Shown here piece after piece: positions 31,895 to 39,543 of a stretch of 41,043 nucleotides of DNA. Within the stretch, counting starts at the first letter, position 1, and each line of letters starts with the position of its first letter. Position numbers and translations under genes: made by a program. The notes under the pieces are model-generated. The model searched no databases. It had not been told where the DNA came from and saw only the letters and a program-made list of their open reading frames with translations. The stretch comes from Candidatus Uhrbacteria bacterium RIFCSPLOWO2_01_FULL_47_25 (GTDB taxonomy: Bacteria > Patescibacteriota > Patescibacteriia > GWA2-46-9). The stretch is from assembly GCA_001791325.1 (NCBI GenBank), contig MGEK01000002.1, positions 1 through 41,043 of the forward strand, written 5' to 3'.

Positions 31895-32506
31895 ATGGGA
31901 AGATTACTTGGTCCAAAGCATCATATTTGTCGTCGTTTAGGTGAACGAGTTTGCACTTCCGCAAAGTGTCCGATGATGCGCCGCTCTTATCCACCGGGTG
32001 TGCATGGACCAAAGGGCTATGGTCGCATAACGGAGTATGGCACTCAACTTAGAGAGAAACAAAAAGTTAAATATACTTACGGAATAATGGAAAAACAGTT
32101 CCGCAGATATTATAATAAGGCTCTGTCGCAAACCGGTAATACCGCAGAGCTTTTCCTGCAACATTTAGAGCGACGTTTAGATAATATAGTCTATCGTTTA
32201 GGGCTTGCTAGATCACGCCAGGAAGCTCGACAGATTACTACTCATGGCTGGATTTTGGTCAACAATAAACGTGTCAATATTCCTTCCTACGAAGTTAAGA
32301 TGGGTGATGTTATTGCTTTGAAAGAAGGGGCCGGGAAGAGCGCTCGTTGGCAGGCTATTGAACAATATAATAGCACTCGCACACCGATTGGCTGGTTGGC
32401 ATTTGACAATAAAAGCTTAAGCGGCAAGGTGATGTCTTTGCCAACTAAGGATGATTTTCCTCAGAATATGAATATGACCCTTGTAGTAGAATATTATTCT
32501 CGCTAA
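31895..32506 (+). CDS. rpsD: 30S ribosomal protein S4
   Basis: Primary 16S rRNA-binding protein, 203 aa, normal length. It opens MGRLLGPKHHICRRLGE and has the zinc-like cysteine residues C12, C21 and C26, the S4 domain ERRLDNIVYRLGLARSRQEA and ITTHGWILVNNKRVN. The start is certain from the family N-terminus. The ATG directly abuts the inverted-repeat arm. The gap to rpoA is 16 nt. Confidence 0.97.
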   Translation: MGRLLGPKHHICRRLGERVCTSAKCPMMRRSYPPGVHGPKGYGRITEYGTQLREKQKVKYTYGIMEKQFRRYYNKALSQTGNTAELFLQHLERRLDNIVYRLGLARSRQEARQITTHGWILVNNKRVNIPSYEVKMGDVIALKEGAGKSARWQAIEQYNSTRTPIGWLAFDNKSLSGKVMSLPTKDDFPQNMNMTLVVEYYSR

Positions 32507-32522
32507 TTGTTAATTTTTTAAT

Positions 32523-33332
32523 ATGGATAAAATCTTTCTTCCCACCAAGATAGAATATGTACCGGGTCAGGATGGATGTTCCGGTACTTTGAGCGTTGAG
32601 CCTCTTTACCCAGGCTATGGAACTACCATTGGCAATGCCTTACGACGTGTTTTGCTCTCTTCGTTGCCGGGAGCGGCGGTGACGGCCGCGAAAATTCAGA
32701 ACGCCACTCATGAGTTCACCACCATTCCCAAAGTGCAGGAAGATGTGTTGCAGATCATACTTAATTTAAAGCAATTGCGCGTCAGAGTTTTTAGCGAAGA
32801 ACCAGTTAAACTGCACTTGTCTGCTAAGGGTGAAAAACGCGTAACCGCCGGTGACTTTGAGCCCGATAGTAGCGTTCAAATAGTGAACCCTGATTTGCTG
32901 ATAGCCACATTGACAGCCCGTAACGCTGAATTAGAGATGGATATTTGGGTCAGTCAAGGACGAGGCTATGTTCCAACCGAAGCCAGAGAAAAGGAAAAAA
33001 TGGAAATTGGCACCATTGCTATTGATGCTTTTTATTCTCCAATCAGACAAGTAACATTCAGGGTGGAACCGGCTCGTGTCGGACAAATGACCAACTTTGA
33101 TAAATTAGTAATGGATATTGTTACGGACGGATCTGTCACTTCGGGAGAAGCGGTATTATCATCGTGTAAGCTTCTGATTGATCATTTTTCTTTATTAGCC
33201 GAAAAACTTGATGAATTGGTCACGGCTCAAGAATCGGCGTTGCCTGATGTAAGTGAGTTAAAAGAGAAAAAAGAAAAAGATGCGACACCAAAAAAGAAAA
33301 GGGGGCGCAAGCCCAAGGTTAAAGAAGAATAA
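32523..33332 (+). CDS. rpoA: RNA polymerase alpha subunit, N-terminal domain only
   Basis: Scaffold subunit that dimerises and recruits beta and beta-prime. It is 269 aa; the N-terminal domain is complete (TLSVEPLYPGYGTTIGNALRRVLLSS in part, then AVTAAKIQNATHEFTTIPKVQED). The C-terminal domain that binds UP elements and activators (total usually 315-330 aa) is absent. In its place is a charged tail, ELKEKKEKDATPKKKRGRKP followed by KVKEE. The KRGRKPK stretch resembles an AT-hook core. The reading frame ends cleanly in TAA, with no alpha-CTD-like remnant downstream. Confidence 0.95.
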   Translation: MDKIFLPTKIEYVPGQDGCSGTLSVEPLYPGYGTTIGNALRRVLLSSLPGAAVTAAKIQNATHEFTTIPKVQEDVLQIILNLKQLRVRVFSEEPVKLHLSAKGEKRVTAGDFEPDSSVQIVNPDLLIATLTARNAELEMDIWVSQGRGYVPTEAREKEKMEIGTIAIDAFYSPIRQVTFRVEPARVGQMTNFDKLVMDIVTDGSVTSGEAVLSSCKLLIDHFSLLAEKLDELVTAQESALPDVSELKEKKEKDATPKKKRGRKPKVKEE

Positions 33333-33368
33333 AGACAATAAATTTAATTCCTAATATCTAATCTCTAA

Positions 33369-33473
33369 ACCCCGTTAGAAATATGATCAATGTTGGCAAG
33401 AAGGAAAATAAGGTTATTTCACGTCAAGTACATATGAGATATGATGTATTAGGGTTTAAATTTCTAACGGGGT
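33369..33473. repeat. Intergenic inverted-repeat element, CCCCGTTAGAA family, copy 3
   Basis: ACCCCGTTAGAAAT (33369-33382) and ATTTCTAACGGGGT (33460-33473) form a perfect 14-bp inverted repeat around a 77-nt AT-rich centre. Here the right arm is followed by AAACAAT, not ATG, and rplQ starts 176 nt further on. The centre is unrelated in sequence to those of copies 1 and 2. Confidence 0.88.
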
Positions 33474-33507
33474 AAACAATAATCAAGATTATGAATAAAC
33501 AAACATA

Positions 33508-33604
33508 CTTACGAAATTACGAAACTATACGAAAGGTACGAAAATTATTTGTCCCCAAAGCAAACGATATTTCGTATATTCGTACTATTTCGTACTTTCG
33601 TATG
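33508..33604. repeat. TACGAAA repeat forming a long imperfect hairpin
   Basis: Four TACGAAA-like units lie at 33508-33545, and their inverse (TTTCGTA units) at 33567-33604, separated by about 21 nt. Together they can form an imperfect stem of nearly 38 bp in the rpoA-rplQ gap. With copy 3 of the CCCCGTTAGAA element it accounts for most of this 316-nt space. Nothing else is seen there. Confidence 0.75.
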
Positions 33605-33648
33605 GATTTAGGAATTCGTGCTTAGGATTTAGAATTTAAACAAGTATT

Positions 33649-33999
33649 ATGCGCCATCGCCATAAAGGTAAAACTTTGGATCGCCAGGCTCAAGCACGCA
33701 ATTTGATGCTTAGAAACCTAGCAGCCAGTTTAATTTTGTATGAGAAAATAAAAACGACAGAGGCCCGTGCAAAGGCCGTAAAAAGCATCGTTGATCACGT
33801 TATAATGATTGGCCGCGCGGGGGATTTGAATGCCCGCAGGCAACTTTTGAAAATTCTACCAGTAAAGAATGCCGTGGCTAAGGTGATAGAAGACTTGGGG
33901 CCGAGATATAAAAAGAGAACTGGGGGTTGTAGCCGTATCATCAAATTATTGCCTCGCCAAGGGGACGCGGCTAAAATGGTACACATAGAACTCGTTTAA
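33649..33999 (+). CDS. rplQ: 50S ribosomal protein L17
   Basis: Large-subunit protein near the exit tunnel, 116 aa. It starts MRHRHKGKTLDRQAQARNLM and contains LAASLILYEKIKTTEARAKAV and a short C-terminal part RYKKRTGGCSRIIKLLPRQG, all family-typical. It follows rpoA in the standard order but is separated by 316 nt of repeats, so the operon is physically interrupted. Confidence 0.97.
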   Translation: MRHRHKGKTLDRQAQARNLMLRNLAASLILYEKIKTTEARAKAVKSIVDHVIMIGRAGDLNARRQLLKILPVKNAVAKVIEDLGPRYKKRTGGCSRIIKLLPRQGDAAKMVHIELV

Positions 34000-34025
34000 T
34001 TGTGTTCAGCTTCAGTTAATTAATT

Positions 34026-34409
34026 ATGCCGCGTAAAAATACTTCTAAGTTACATACTATTGATGCTCGCGGTCGTGAGGTTGGACGTCTGGCTTCGGAA
34101 ATTGCGCGACTTCTTCAAGGCAAAAATAAAGTTTCCTGGGTGCCCAATCGCGACAGCGGCGATTCGGTTATTATAAAAAATATCCAAGAAGCAGTTTTCA
34201 CTGGAAAAAAAATTAAACAGAAATTTTATTTTCATTATAGTGGTTATCCCGGCGGCATAAGAAAGGACCCATTAGAAAAATTGTGGAATAAAAATCCGGC
34301 TGATGTTTTTGTGAAGGTTGTCAAACAAATGCTGCCTAATAATACTTTGCGTAAAAAATGGTTAAGTAGGATCAAATTTGCAAACCACAAAACGGTTAGT
34401 CGCGGCTAA
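34026..34409 (+). CDS. rplM: 50S ribosomal protein L13
   Basis: Early-assembly large-subunit protein. It is 127 aa, somewhat shorter than the common 140-145. Clear blocks are HTIDARGREVGRLASEIARL, GDSVIIKNIQEAVFTGKK, FHYSGYPGGIRKDPLEKLW and VVKQMLPNNTLRKKWLSRIK. It is paired with rpsI as usual, with a 13-nt gap. Confidence 0.97.
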   Translation: MPRKNTSKLHTIDARGREVGRLASEIARLLQGKNKVSWVPNRDSGDSVIIKNIQEAVFTGKKIKQKFYFHYSGYPGGIRKDPLEKLWNKNPADVFVKVVKQMLPNNTLRKKWLSRIKFANHKTVSRG

Positions 34410-34422
34410 TATTTAGATATTT

Positions 34423-34974
34423 ATGGTTATCACACATACTATTAAACGAACAAATAAAAAAAGTGAGAAGCCGACGGGCAAAGTTGGGCGCCCGGCTAGC
34501 CGGTCAGTCCACGATGTTAAGACGAGATCGGTCGGCAAAAAAACAATAGACAAGGGATTAGAGGCTAGGGAAGTTGAGCAAAAACGTGATTATATCCAAA
34601 CCGTTGGCAGGCGAAAATCCGCGGTTGCGCGATTGCGTTTTGTAAAAAATGGCAGCGGGAAATTTACAATTAATGGGAAAGAATATAAAGACTACTTTAC
34701 TTTTTCTTTATGGCAGGAAATAGTCACCGAACCTTTGCCTTTGGTGGGTTTGAACAACAATACAGATATTTCAGTTAAAGTAAGCGGTGGTGGTTTGCCC
34801 GCCCAAGCCGTGGCAGTACGCTTGGCCCTGGCCAGAGCCTTAGTTATCCATAACGCCGATTGGCGTCCAACCCTACGCAAGATGGGGTATCTCACGCGTG
34901 ATCCACGCGAGAAAGAGCGCAAAAAGCCAGGCTTAAAGCGGGCCCGTCGAGCACCACAATGGCAAAAACGATAA
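34423..34974 (+). CDS. rpsI: 30S ribosomal protein S9 with N-terminal extension
   Basis: S9 contacts P-site tRNA through its basic tail. The core from about residue 54 (YIQTVGRRKSAVARLRFV, VSGGGLPAQAVAVRLALARA, then KKPGLKRARRAPQWQKR) is typical. The last residue is Arg, not preceded by the usual SKR, but QWQKR is close. A lysine/arginine-rich extension of about 53 residues precedes it, raising length to 183 from about 130. A later start is possible, but no ATG lies between residue 1 and the core. Confidence 0.95.
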   Translation: MVITHTIKRTNKKSEKPTGKVGRPASRSVHDVKTRSVGKKTIDKGLEAREVEQKRDYIQTVGRRKSAVARLRFVKNGSGKFTINGKEYKDYFTFSLWQEIVTEPLPLVGLNNNTDISVKVSGGGLPAQAVAVRLALARALVIHNADWRPTLRKMGYLTRDPREKERKKPGLKRARRAPQWQKR

Positions 34975-35065
34975 TTTTTCGCGGCACACTACTAAAGCCA
35001 AGAAGTTTTTAGACGGTCAGACAATGTAGTGATAACAAAATAATATAATCTTGAAGAATTTAATA

Positions 35066-35092
35066 GAAACGCTCCTCCTTCTGGGGCGTTTC
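35066..35092 (+). terminator. Hairpin after rpsI, probable operon end
   Basis: GAAACGCTCC (35066-35075) pairs over 10 bp with GGGGCGTTTC (35083-35092), one wobble, 7-nt loop. CGTTTACCC follows, so the T-tract is poor. It is the best candidate for ending the ribosomal transcript. A further small hairpin, CCTGAC-TACC-GTCAGG (35143-35158), follows. Confidence 0.55.
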
Positions 35093-35215
35093 CGTTTACC
35101 CAGCACTTGAGAAAGCCATCCGCCAGAGGCGCCACGCCAGCCCTGACTACCGTCAGGCAGGAATGAACAGGGGTGAATATGCGATGTCAATCGCGTGTGA
35201 AACTGTGGTGTGGTG

Positions 35216-35245
35216 TTCACTTAAGGTTCTATTTTATGTTAAAAT
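35216..35245 (+). promoter_or_regulatory. Candidate promoter of the third glycan operon
   Basis: TTCACT (35216-35221), 18-nt spacer, TAAAAT (35240-35245), then 11 nt to the ATG at 35257. The expected leader is about 5 nt. The -35 is weak. Confidence 0.4.
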
Positions 35246-35256
35246 AACTGCGCTTT

Positions 35257-36747
35257 ATGAGCGTACTGCCGCCGGAAAACATCGCTAAGAACACAACCTA
35301 TCTTACGGTGGCGCTGGTTGTGCAAAAAATTTTATCATTTTTCTTTTTTCTTTTTATTGCTCGTACCCTTGGCAATGAAGGGACGGGTGAATATGTGGCG
35401 GCTTTTTCTTTAGCTTCGATTTTTGGCGTCTTTATTGATTTAGGTTTAGGACAGGTGTTGATACGTGAACTGGCACGACGACGAGAAAAAAGCGCTGATT
35501 ACTTAAGCAATATTTTGACAATAAAATTATTTTTATCAATGGTTGTTTTTGCCGCTCTTTTAAGTGTGATTTACGTTTTGCAATGGTTTGGCCAGGGGCA
35601 TCCACCCTTGTCATTAGTCATATTGGCAGGAGCAGTCATGATAATTGATTCGTTTGCTCTGACGGCGACAAGTATATTTAGGGGGTGGCAAAATCTTTGG
35701 TTTGAATCAGTGGTTATTGTTTTGAATAAAATTTTTATTCTTAGTCTCGGCGTTATCCTTCTTTATTTTTGGCCATCTTCATTTATAGTGGCCCTGTCCA
35801 TTTTAATTGGCAGCATCATGTCAATTTTGATTTTGTTTTATTTTATAAAATGGCGCCTCCATTTATCGTGGCGACTGCGCCTAACCAGAGACATCGTCAT
35901 AGAACTCAAGAGATTGGCCTTACCCTTCGCCTTGGCTAACATTTTCGCGGCCGTATACGCTTACAGCGATTCTGTTCTATTAAGTATCCTACAGGGCAAT
36001 CAAGCGGTTGGTCTTTACAGCGTCGCCGCTAAAACCATGAATGCCTTTCAGTTCATACCATCAGCTTTTATGGCGGCTGTTTTTCCCGCCATGAGCAGTT
36101 ATTATCGCAATACCCCTCAAAAATTAGGTCAACTGCTTGAACAGTCTCTGCGTTATCTTCTTATCATTAGCGCGCCATTGGCCGTTGGCCTTTTTATTCT
36201 GGCGGATGAATTTGTAATGAGCCTCGGCACTGATTACCAATCGGCTGCTCTCGCTGTTCGAATTTTAATGCCCAGCCTGATTTTTGTTTTTTTATCTTTT
36301 CCCTTAGGGTCTCTCCTTAATGCCTCTAATCACCAGCATTGGCAAACGGCACTTATAGGTTTTAGTATGGCCGTGAATGTTGGATTAAATCTAGTATTAA
36401 TTCCGCGATTCAGCTATTTTGGAGCCAGTTGGTCTTGGTTTGCCACCAATGTCGTAGCGCTGATGATTGGATTTTGGTTAGCTCGTCGGGTGATTGATTA
36501 TCAATTTTGGCCTTTTTGCGTTTCACTAGGTAAAGTAATTTTATCCGTTGGCCTGATGGCTTGGTTTACCATTATGACGCGACCGCTGCTGCCGCTTGTG
36601 CCAGTAGTGTTATTCAGCGGCTTGATCTATCTCATAATCCTTTTGATATTGCGGGAGTTAACGTTTGTTGATATTAAATATTTTGTAAATTTATTTAGAA
36701 AGCCAACCGTCGCCGATGCCGTATTGCCGCCCCTGACCGAAGTTTAA
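35257..36747 (+). CDS. Polysaccharide flippase (Wzx/MATE-like)
   Basis: A 496-aa polytopic membrane protein with about 12-14 hydrophobic segments, predicted to flip lipid-linked oligosaccharides to the outer face of the membrane. The first segment has AKNTTYLTVALVVQKILSF and LFIARTLGNEGTGEYVAAFS, the family signature. ALPFALANIFAAVYAYSDSV begins the second half. It starts the last operon, followed by glycosyltransferases and a ligase or polymerase, which supports a Wzx/Wzy-type pathway. The head of the operon has a candidate promoter. Confidence 0.92.
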   Translation: MSVLPPENIAKNTTYLTVALVVQKILSFFFFLFIARTLGNEGTGEYVAAFSLASIFGVFIDLGLGQVLIRELARRREKSADYLSNILTIKLFLSMVVFAALLSVIYVLQWFGQGHPPLSLVILAGAVMIIDSFALTATSIFRGWQNLWFESVVIVLNKIFILSLGVILLYFWPSSFIVALSILIGSIMSILILFYFIKWRLHLSWRLRLTRDIVIELKRLALPFALANIFAAVYAYSDSVLLSILQGNQAVGLYSVAAKTMNAFQFIPSAFMAAVFPAMSSYYRNTPQKLGQLLEQSLRYLLIISAPLAVGLFILADEFVMSLGTDYQSAALAVRILMPSLIFVFLSFPLGSLLNASNHQHWQTALIGFSMAVNVGLNLVLIPRFSYFGASWSWFATNVVALMIGFWLARRVIDYQFWPFCVSLGKVILSVGLMAWFTIMTRPLLPLVPVVLFSGLIYLIILLILRELTFVDIKYFVNLFRKPTVADAVLPPLTEV

Positions 36748-36754
36748 TTTGCAT

Positions 36755-37891
36755 ATGGATAAGATACTTTTTGTCACCCTTGAGTTCCCGCCGGATATTG
36801 GCGGCGTGGGTAGAATGTATCGTGAAATTTGCCGCGCTCTACCAGCCGAATCAGTGGTTGTACTAACTCCACCAAATACAAAATCAGTACAATATAAAGA
36901 ATCACCCTTAGATAACTATTCAGTAATCCGCTCGTCGCTTTTGGTAAGATGGTGGTGGCCACGTTGGGTGATTGCCATTTTTCGTATAAATTATTGTCTC
37001 AAACACTATAATATTAGTAGGACTATCGTGGGGCAGGTTTTGCCGCTTGGCACCGCTGTGTGGATATTAAGTTTTATAAAAAAAACGCGCTACGCTGTTT
37101 TTGTGCACGGTATGGATGTTTCTTTGCCGATACGTCATTCCCGCAAAAGATGGCTGTTAAAAAATATTTTAGGGCGAGCCGAAAAAGTACTAGCGGCTAA
37201 CAACTTTGTCGCTCAAATGGTGCGCAACTTAGGCTTACCAGCTGAGCAGGTAGTGGTAATTTATCCATCTCCGGTTATAAAAAAATTGTCAAATAATACC
37301 TTGACGGAAAATTTAAGACAGCGGTATAATTTACAAAATAAGCCAATTTTATTGACCATCGGCCGCTTAGTGGAACGTAAGGGTCATGAAATCATACTAA
37401 TGGCACTGGAATCAGTTTGGCGTGAGGCGCCTCAGTTACGGTATTTTATTATTGGCACTGGTCCATTCAAAAATAAGTTGGAGGATCTCAGGGCATTGTT
37501 AAGCCATCCTCATCAAGTAATATTTTTGGGAGAGATCAATGACGAGGAGACAGCCGCGTGGTTGTCTTTAGCTACAATTTTTATCATGACTCCGCGGGCG
37601 CTTGCTAACGGTGATGCGGAAGGTTTTGGTCTGGTGTATTTGGAAGCGGCATTTTTTGGTAAACCAGTTATCGCCAGCCGTACTGGCGGCGTTTCAGAAG
37701 CAGTGATTGATGGTCAAACCGGAATTATTGTTGAGGAAAATAATGTTGAGGCAACGGCCATGGCTATATTAAAATTACTGAAAAATCCAAGTTTAGCCGA
37801 AGAACTCGGCCGGGATGGTCAAGAACGAGTAGAAAAGCAATTTAGCGCGGAATCGGCGGCCCAAAGGATTAAGGACGTATTTGGCTATTAA
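36755..37891 (+). CDS. GT4-family glycosyltransferase
   Basis: Predicted GT-B retaining glycosyltransferase, 378 aa from the ATG at 36755, chosen over a TTG 6 nt upstream. It has KILFVTLEFPPDIGGVGRM at the N-terminus, FVHGMDVSLPIRH, PILLTIGRLVERKGHE and DAEGFGLVYLEAAFFGKPVI with the EX7E glutamates. It resembles the PimB-like mannosyltransferase subgroup. It follows the flippase by 7 nt. Confidence 0.93.
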   Translation: MDKILFVTLEFPPDIGGVGRMYREICRALPAESVVVLTPPNTKSVQYKESPLDNYSVIRSSLLVRWWWPRWVIAIFRINYCLKHYNISRTIVGQVLPLGTAVWILSFIKKTRYAVFVHGMDVSLPIRHSRKRWLLKNILGRAEKVLAANNFVAQMVRNLGLPAEQVVVIYPSPVIKKLSNNTLTENLRQRYNLQNKPILLTIGRLVERKGHEIILMALESVWREAPQLRYFIIGTGPFKNKLEDLRALLSHPHQVIFLGEINDEETAAWLSLATIFIMTPRALANGDAEGFGLVYLEAAFFGKPVIASRTGGVSEAVIDGQTGIIVEENNVEATAMAILKLLKNPSLAEELGRDGQERVEKQFSAESAAQRIKDVFGY

Positions 37892-37895
37892 TAAT

Positions 37896-38618
37896 ATGAT
37901 CAGTGTCATTATCCCATGCTATAACCACGGAACGGCCTTGCCAGCATGCCTAGACAGCTTGCGTGAGCAAAGCATTGATGATTTTGAGGTTATTATAGTG
38001 GACGACGGATCGTCGGATGATACGCCAAGTATTGTAAAAAAATATATTGATACGTATATAAATGATTTACAGATTAAGTATCTCAAAATTGATCACCGCG
38101 GCGCGCCGACCGCTAGGAATTACGGCGCCCAAGAGGCAAGGGGCGAATATTTATTGTTTGCCGACGCTGATTTAATTTTTCACAAAGATGCTCTGCGAAA
38201 ATTGTTAAGCGCGCTTCAGCGCAATCCTAATGCCTCATACGCGTATTCTAGTTTTAGGTTTGGCTGGAAAAAATTTAACAGTCAGCCGTTTAACGCCGCG
38301 GCCTTGAGAAAAGATAATTATATCCACACCTCTGCTTTGATACGCCGCGAGCATTTTTTGGGATTTGATAAAAACCTAAAACGATTTCAGGATTGGGATT
38401 TATGGCTGACCATGCTTAAAAATGGATTTACGGGCATCTTTGTGCCAGAGGTTTTATTTCGGGCCCGCATTACCCGCGTTGGTATTAGCGCTTGGCGCCC
38501 TCGTCTTTGGTACGTTTTTTGGTCTTTCCCATATCAATGGGTTGGCTTAGCTCCACGGCTGTTTATTCAATATATATTGGCGAAAAAAATGGTTCAGCAA
38601 AAACATAGTTTGACTTAA
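37896..38618 (+). CDS. GT2-family glycosyltransferase
   Basis: A 240-aa GT-A glycosyltransferase from the ATG at 37896. It has MISVIIPCYNHGTALPACL, VIIVDDGSSDDTPSIV, ARGEYLLFADADLIFH as metal site and FQDWDLWLTMLKNGF as catalytic region. The start is 4 nt after the previous stop; a TTG at 37881 inside that gene is rejected. The C-terminal 60 residues are basic and aromatic, probably lying on the membrane. Confidence 0.92.
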   Translation: MISVIIPCYNHGTALPACLDSLREQSIDDFEVIIVDDGSSDDTPSIVKKYIDTYINDLQIKYLKIDHRGAPTARNYGAQEARGEYLLFADADLIFHKDALRKLLSALQRNPNASYAYSSFRFGWKKFNSQPFNAAALRKDNYIHTSALIRREHFLGFDKNLKRFQDWDLWLTMLKNGFTGIFVPEVLFRARITRVGISAWRPRLWYVFWSFPYQWVGLAPRLFIQYILAKKMVQQKHSLT

Positions 38619-38619
38619 T

Positions 38620-39540
38620 ATGAACAACGATCAAGCTAAAGATATCTCCATAATAATTGTCAGCTGGAATGTTGGTGGTCTGCTTCAACGAGCATTAAAA
38701 AGCATTGAAGAATCTTTGAAGCGGTCAGAAAATATGGGTTATTCTGTTTCGATTGAAACTATTGTTGTAGATAATGCCTCTAGCGATGGCTCGGCGGGTT
38801 TAGTTCGCTTGTTGTTTCCCCACGTAAAATTAATCGCCAACGACACCAACAAAGGTTTTGGGGCGGCTAATAACCAAGGTCTTAAAATGGCTACTGGCCG
38901 GTATATTATTTTTTTGAACCCTGATGCCGTGCTTATCGACGCAGCATTATGGCAGATGTACGCGTTTATGGAAGAACAGCCATTTGTCGGTTTGATTGGC
39001 CCAAAACTTATTAACCCTGACGGCACCCTGCAGCGTTCTTGTCGACGATTCCCGACTTTTTGGTCAGCCGCTATGATTCTTTTAAAGCTTCATAATTTTT
39101 TTCCTGCCAGTTTGCCCATTCGTAGATATTATATGTGGGCGTTTGAGCATAAAACCATTCGCCGGGTAGATCAAATAATGGGAGCCTGCATGATGGCGCG
39201 CCGTGATGTTTTGGATGAAGTGGGTGATTTTGATCAAAAATTCTACATTTTTTTTGAAGAGGCAGACCTATGCAAGCGAATCAATAATGCCGGATATATT
39301 ATTTTCTTTTACCCCAACGCCATTGTTGAACATCGTCGCTCAAGTAGTTTTGTGCAAAAGCGGCCATTGTGGCGTCAGTGGCATTTTGCTAAAAGTTATC
39401 AGCACTATTTTTGGAAACACCATAATTTTGTAGCCGCTGTACTTATAACCGGCCTCTCTTTTGCCTCCTTGGGACCAGCTGTTTTGATTGAGCTAATTAA
39501 CAGCGCGGGAATACGACTGAATAAAAATCCTAATCTTTAA
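38620..39540 (+). CDS. GT2-family glycosyltransferase (rhamnosyltransferase-like)
   Basis: A 306-aa GT-A glycosyltransferase beginning 1 nt after the previous stop. It shows ISIIIVSWNVGGLLQRALKS, TIVVDNASSDGSAGLV, GRYIIFLNPDAVLID, GPKLINPDGTLQRSCRRFP and FFEEADLCKRINNAGY, all in the order found in the WcaA/rhamnosyltransferase-like group. The C-terminal hydrophobic segment near 275-297 suggests membrane association. It is close in sequence pattern to the enzyme at 16876. Confidence 0.93.
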   Translation: MNNDQAKDISIIIVSWNVGGLLQRALKSIEESLKRSENMGYSVSIETIVVDNASSDGSAGLVRLLFPHVKLIANDTNKGFGAANNQGLKMATGRYIIFLNPDAVLIDAALWQMYAFMEEQPFVGLIGPKLINPDGTLQRSCRRFPTFWSAAMILLKLHNFFPASLPIRRYYMWAFEHKTIRRVDQIMGACMMARRDVLDEVGDFDQKFYIFFEEADLCKRINNAGYIIFFYPNAIVEHRRSSSFVQKRPLWRQWHFAKSYQHYFWKHHNFVAAVLITGLSFASLGPAVLIELINSAGIRLNKNPNL

Positions 39541-39543
39541 AAA

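Noticed and set aside
35090-35220. tRNA gene between rpsI and the flippase
   Set aside because: Small hairpins exist, but there is no T-loop GTTCRA motif or acceptor stem.
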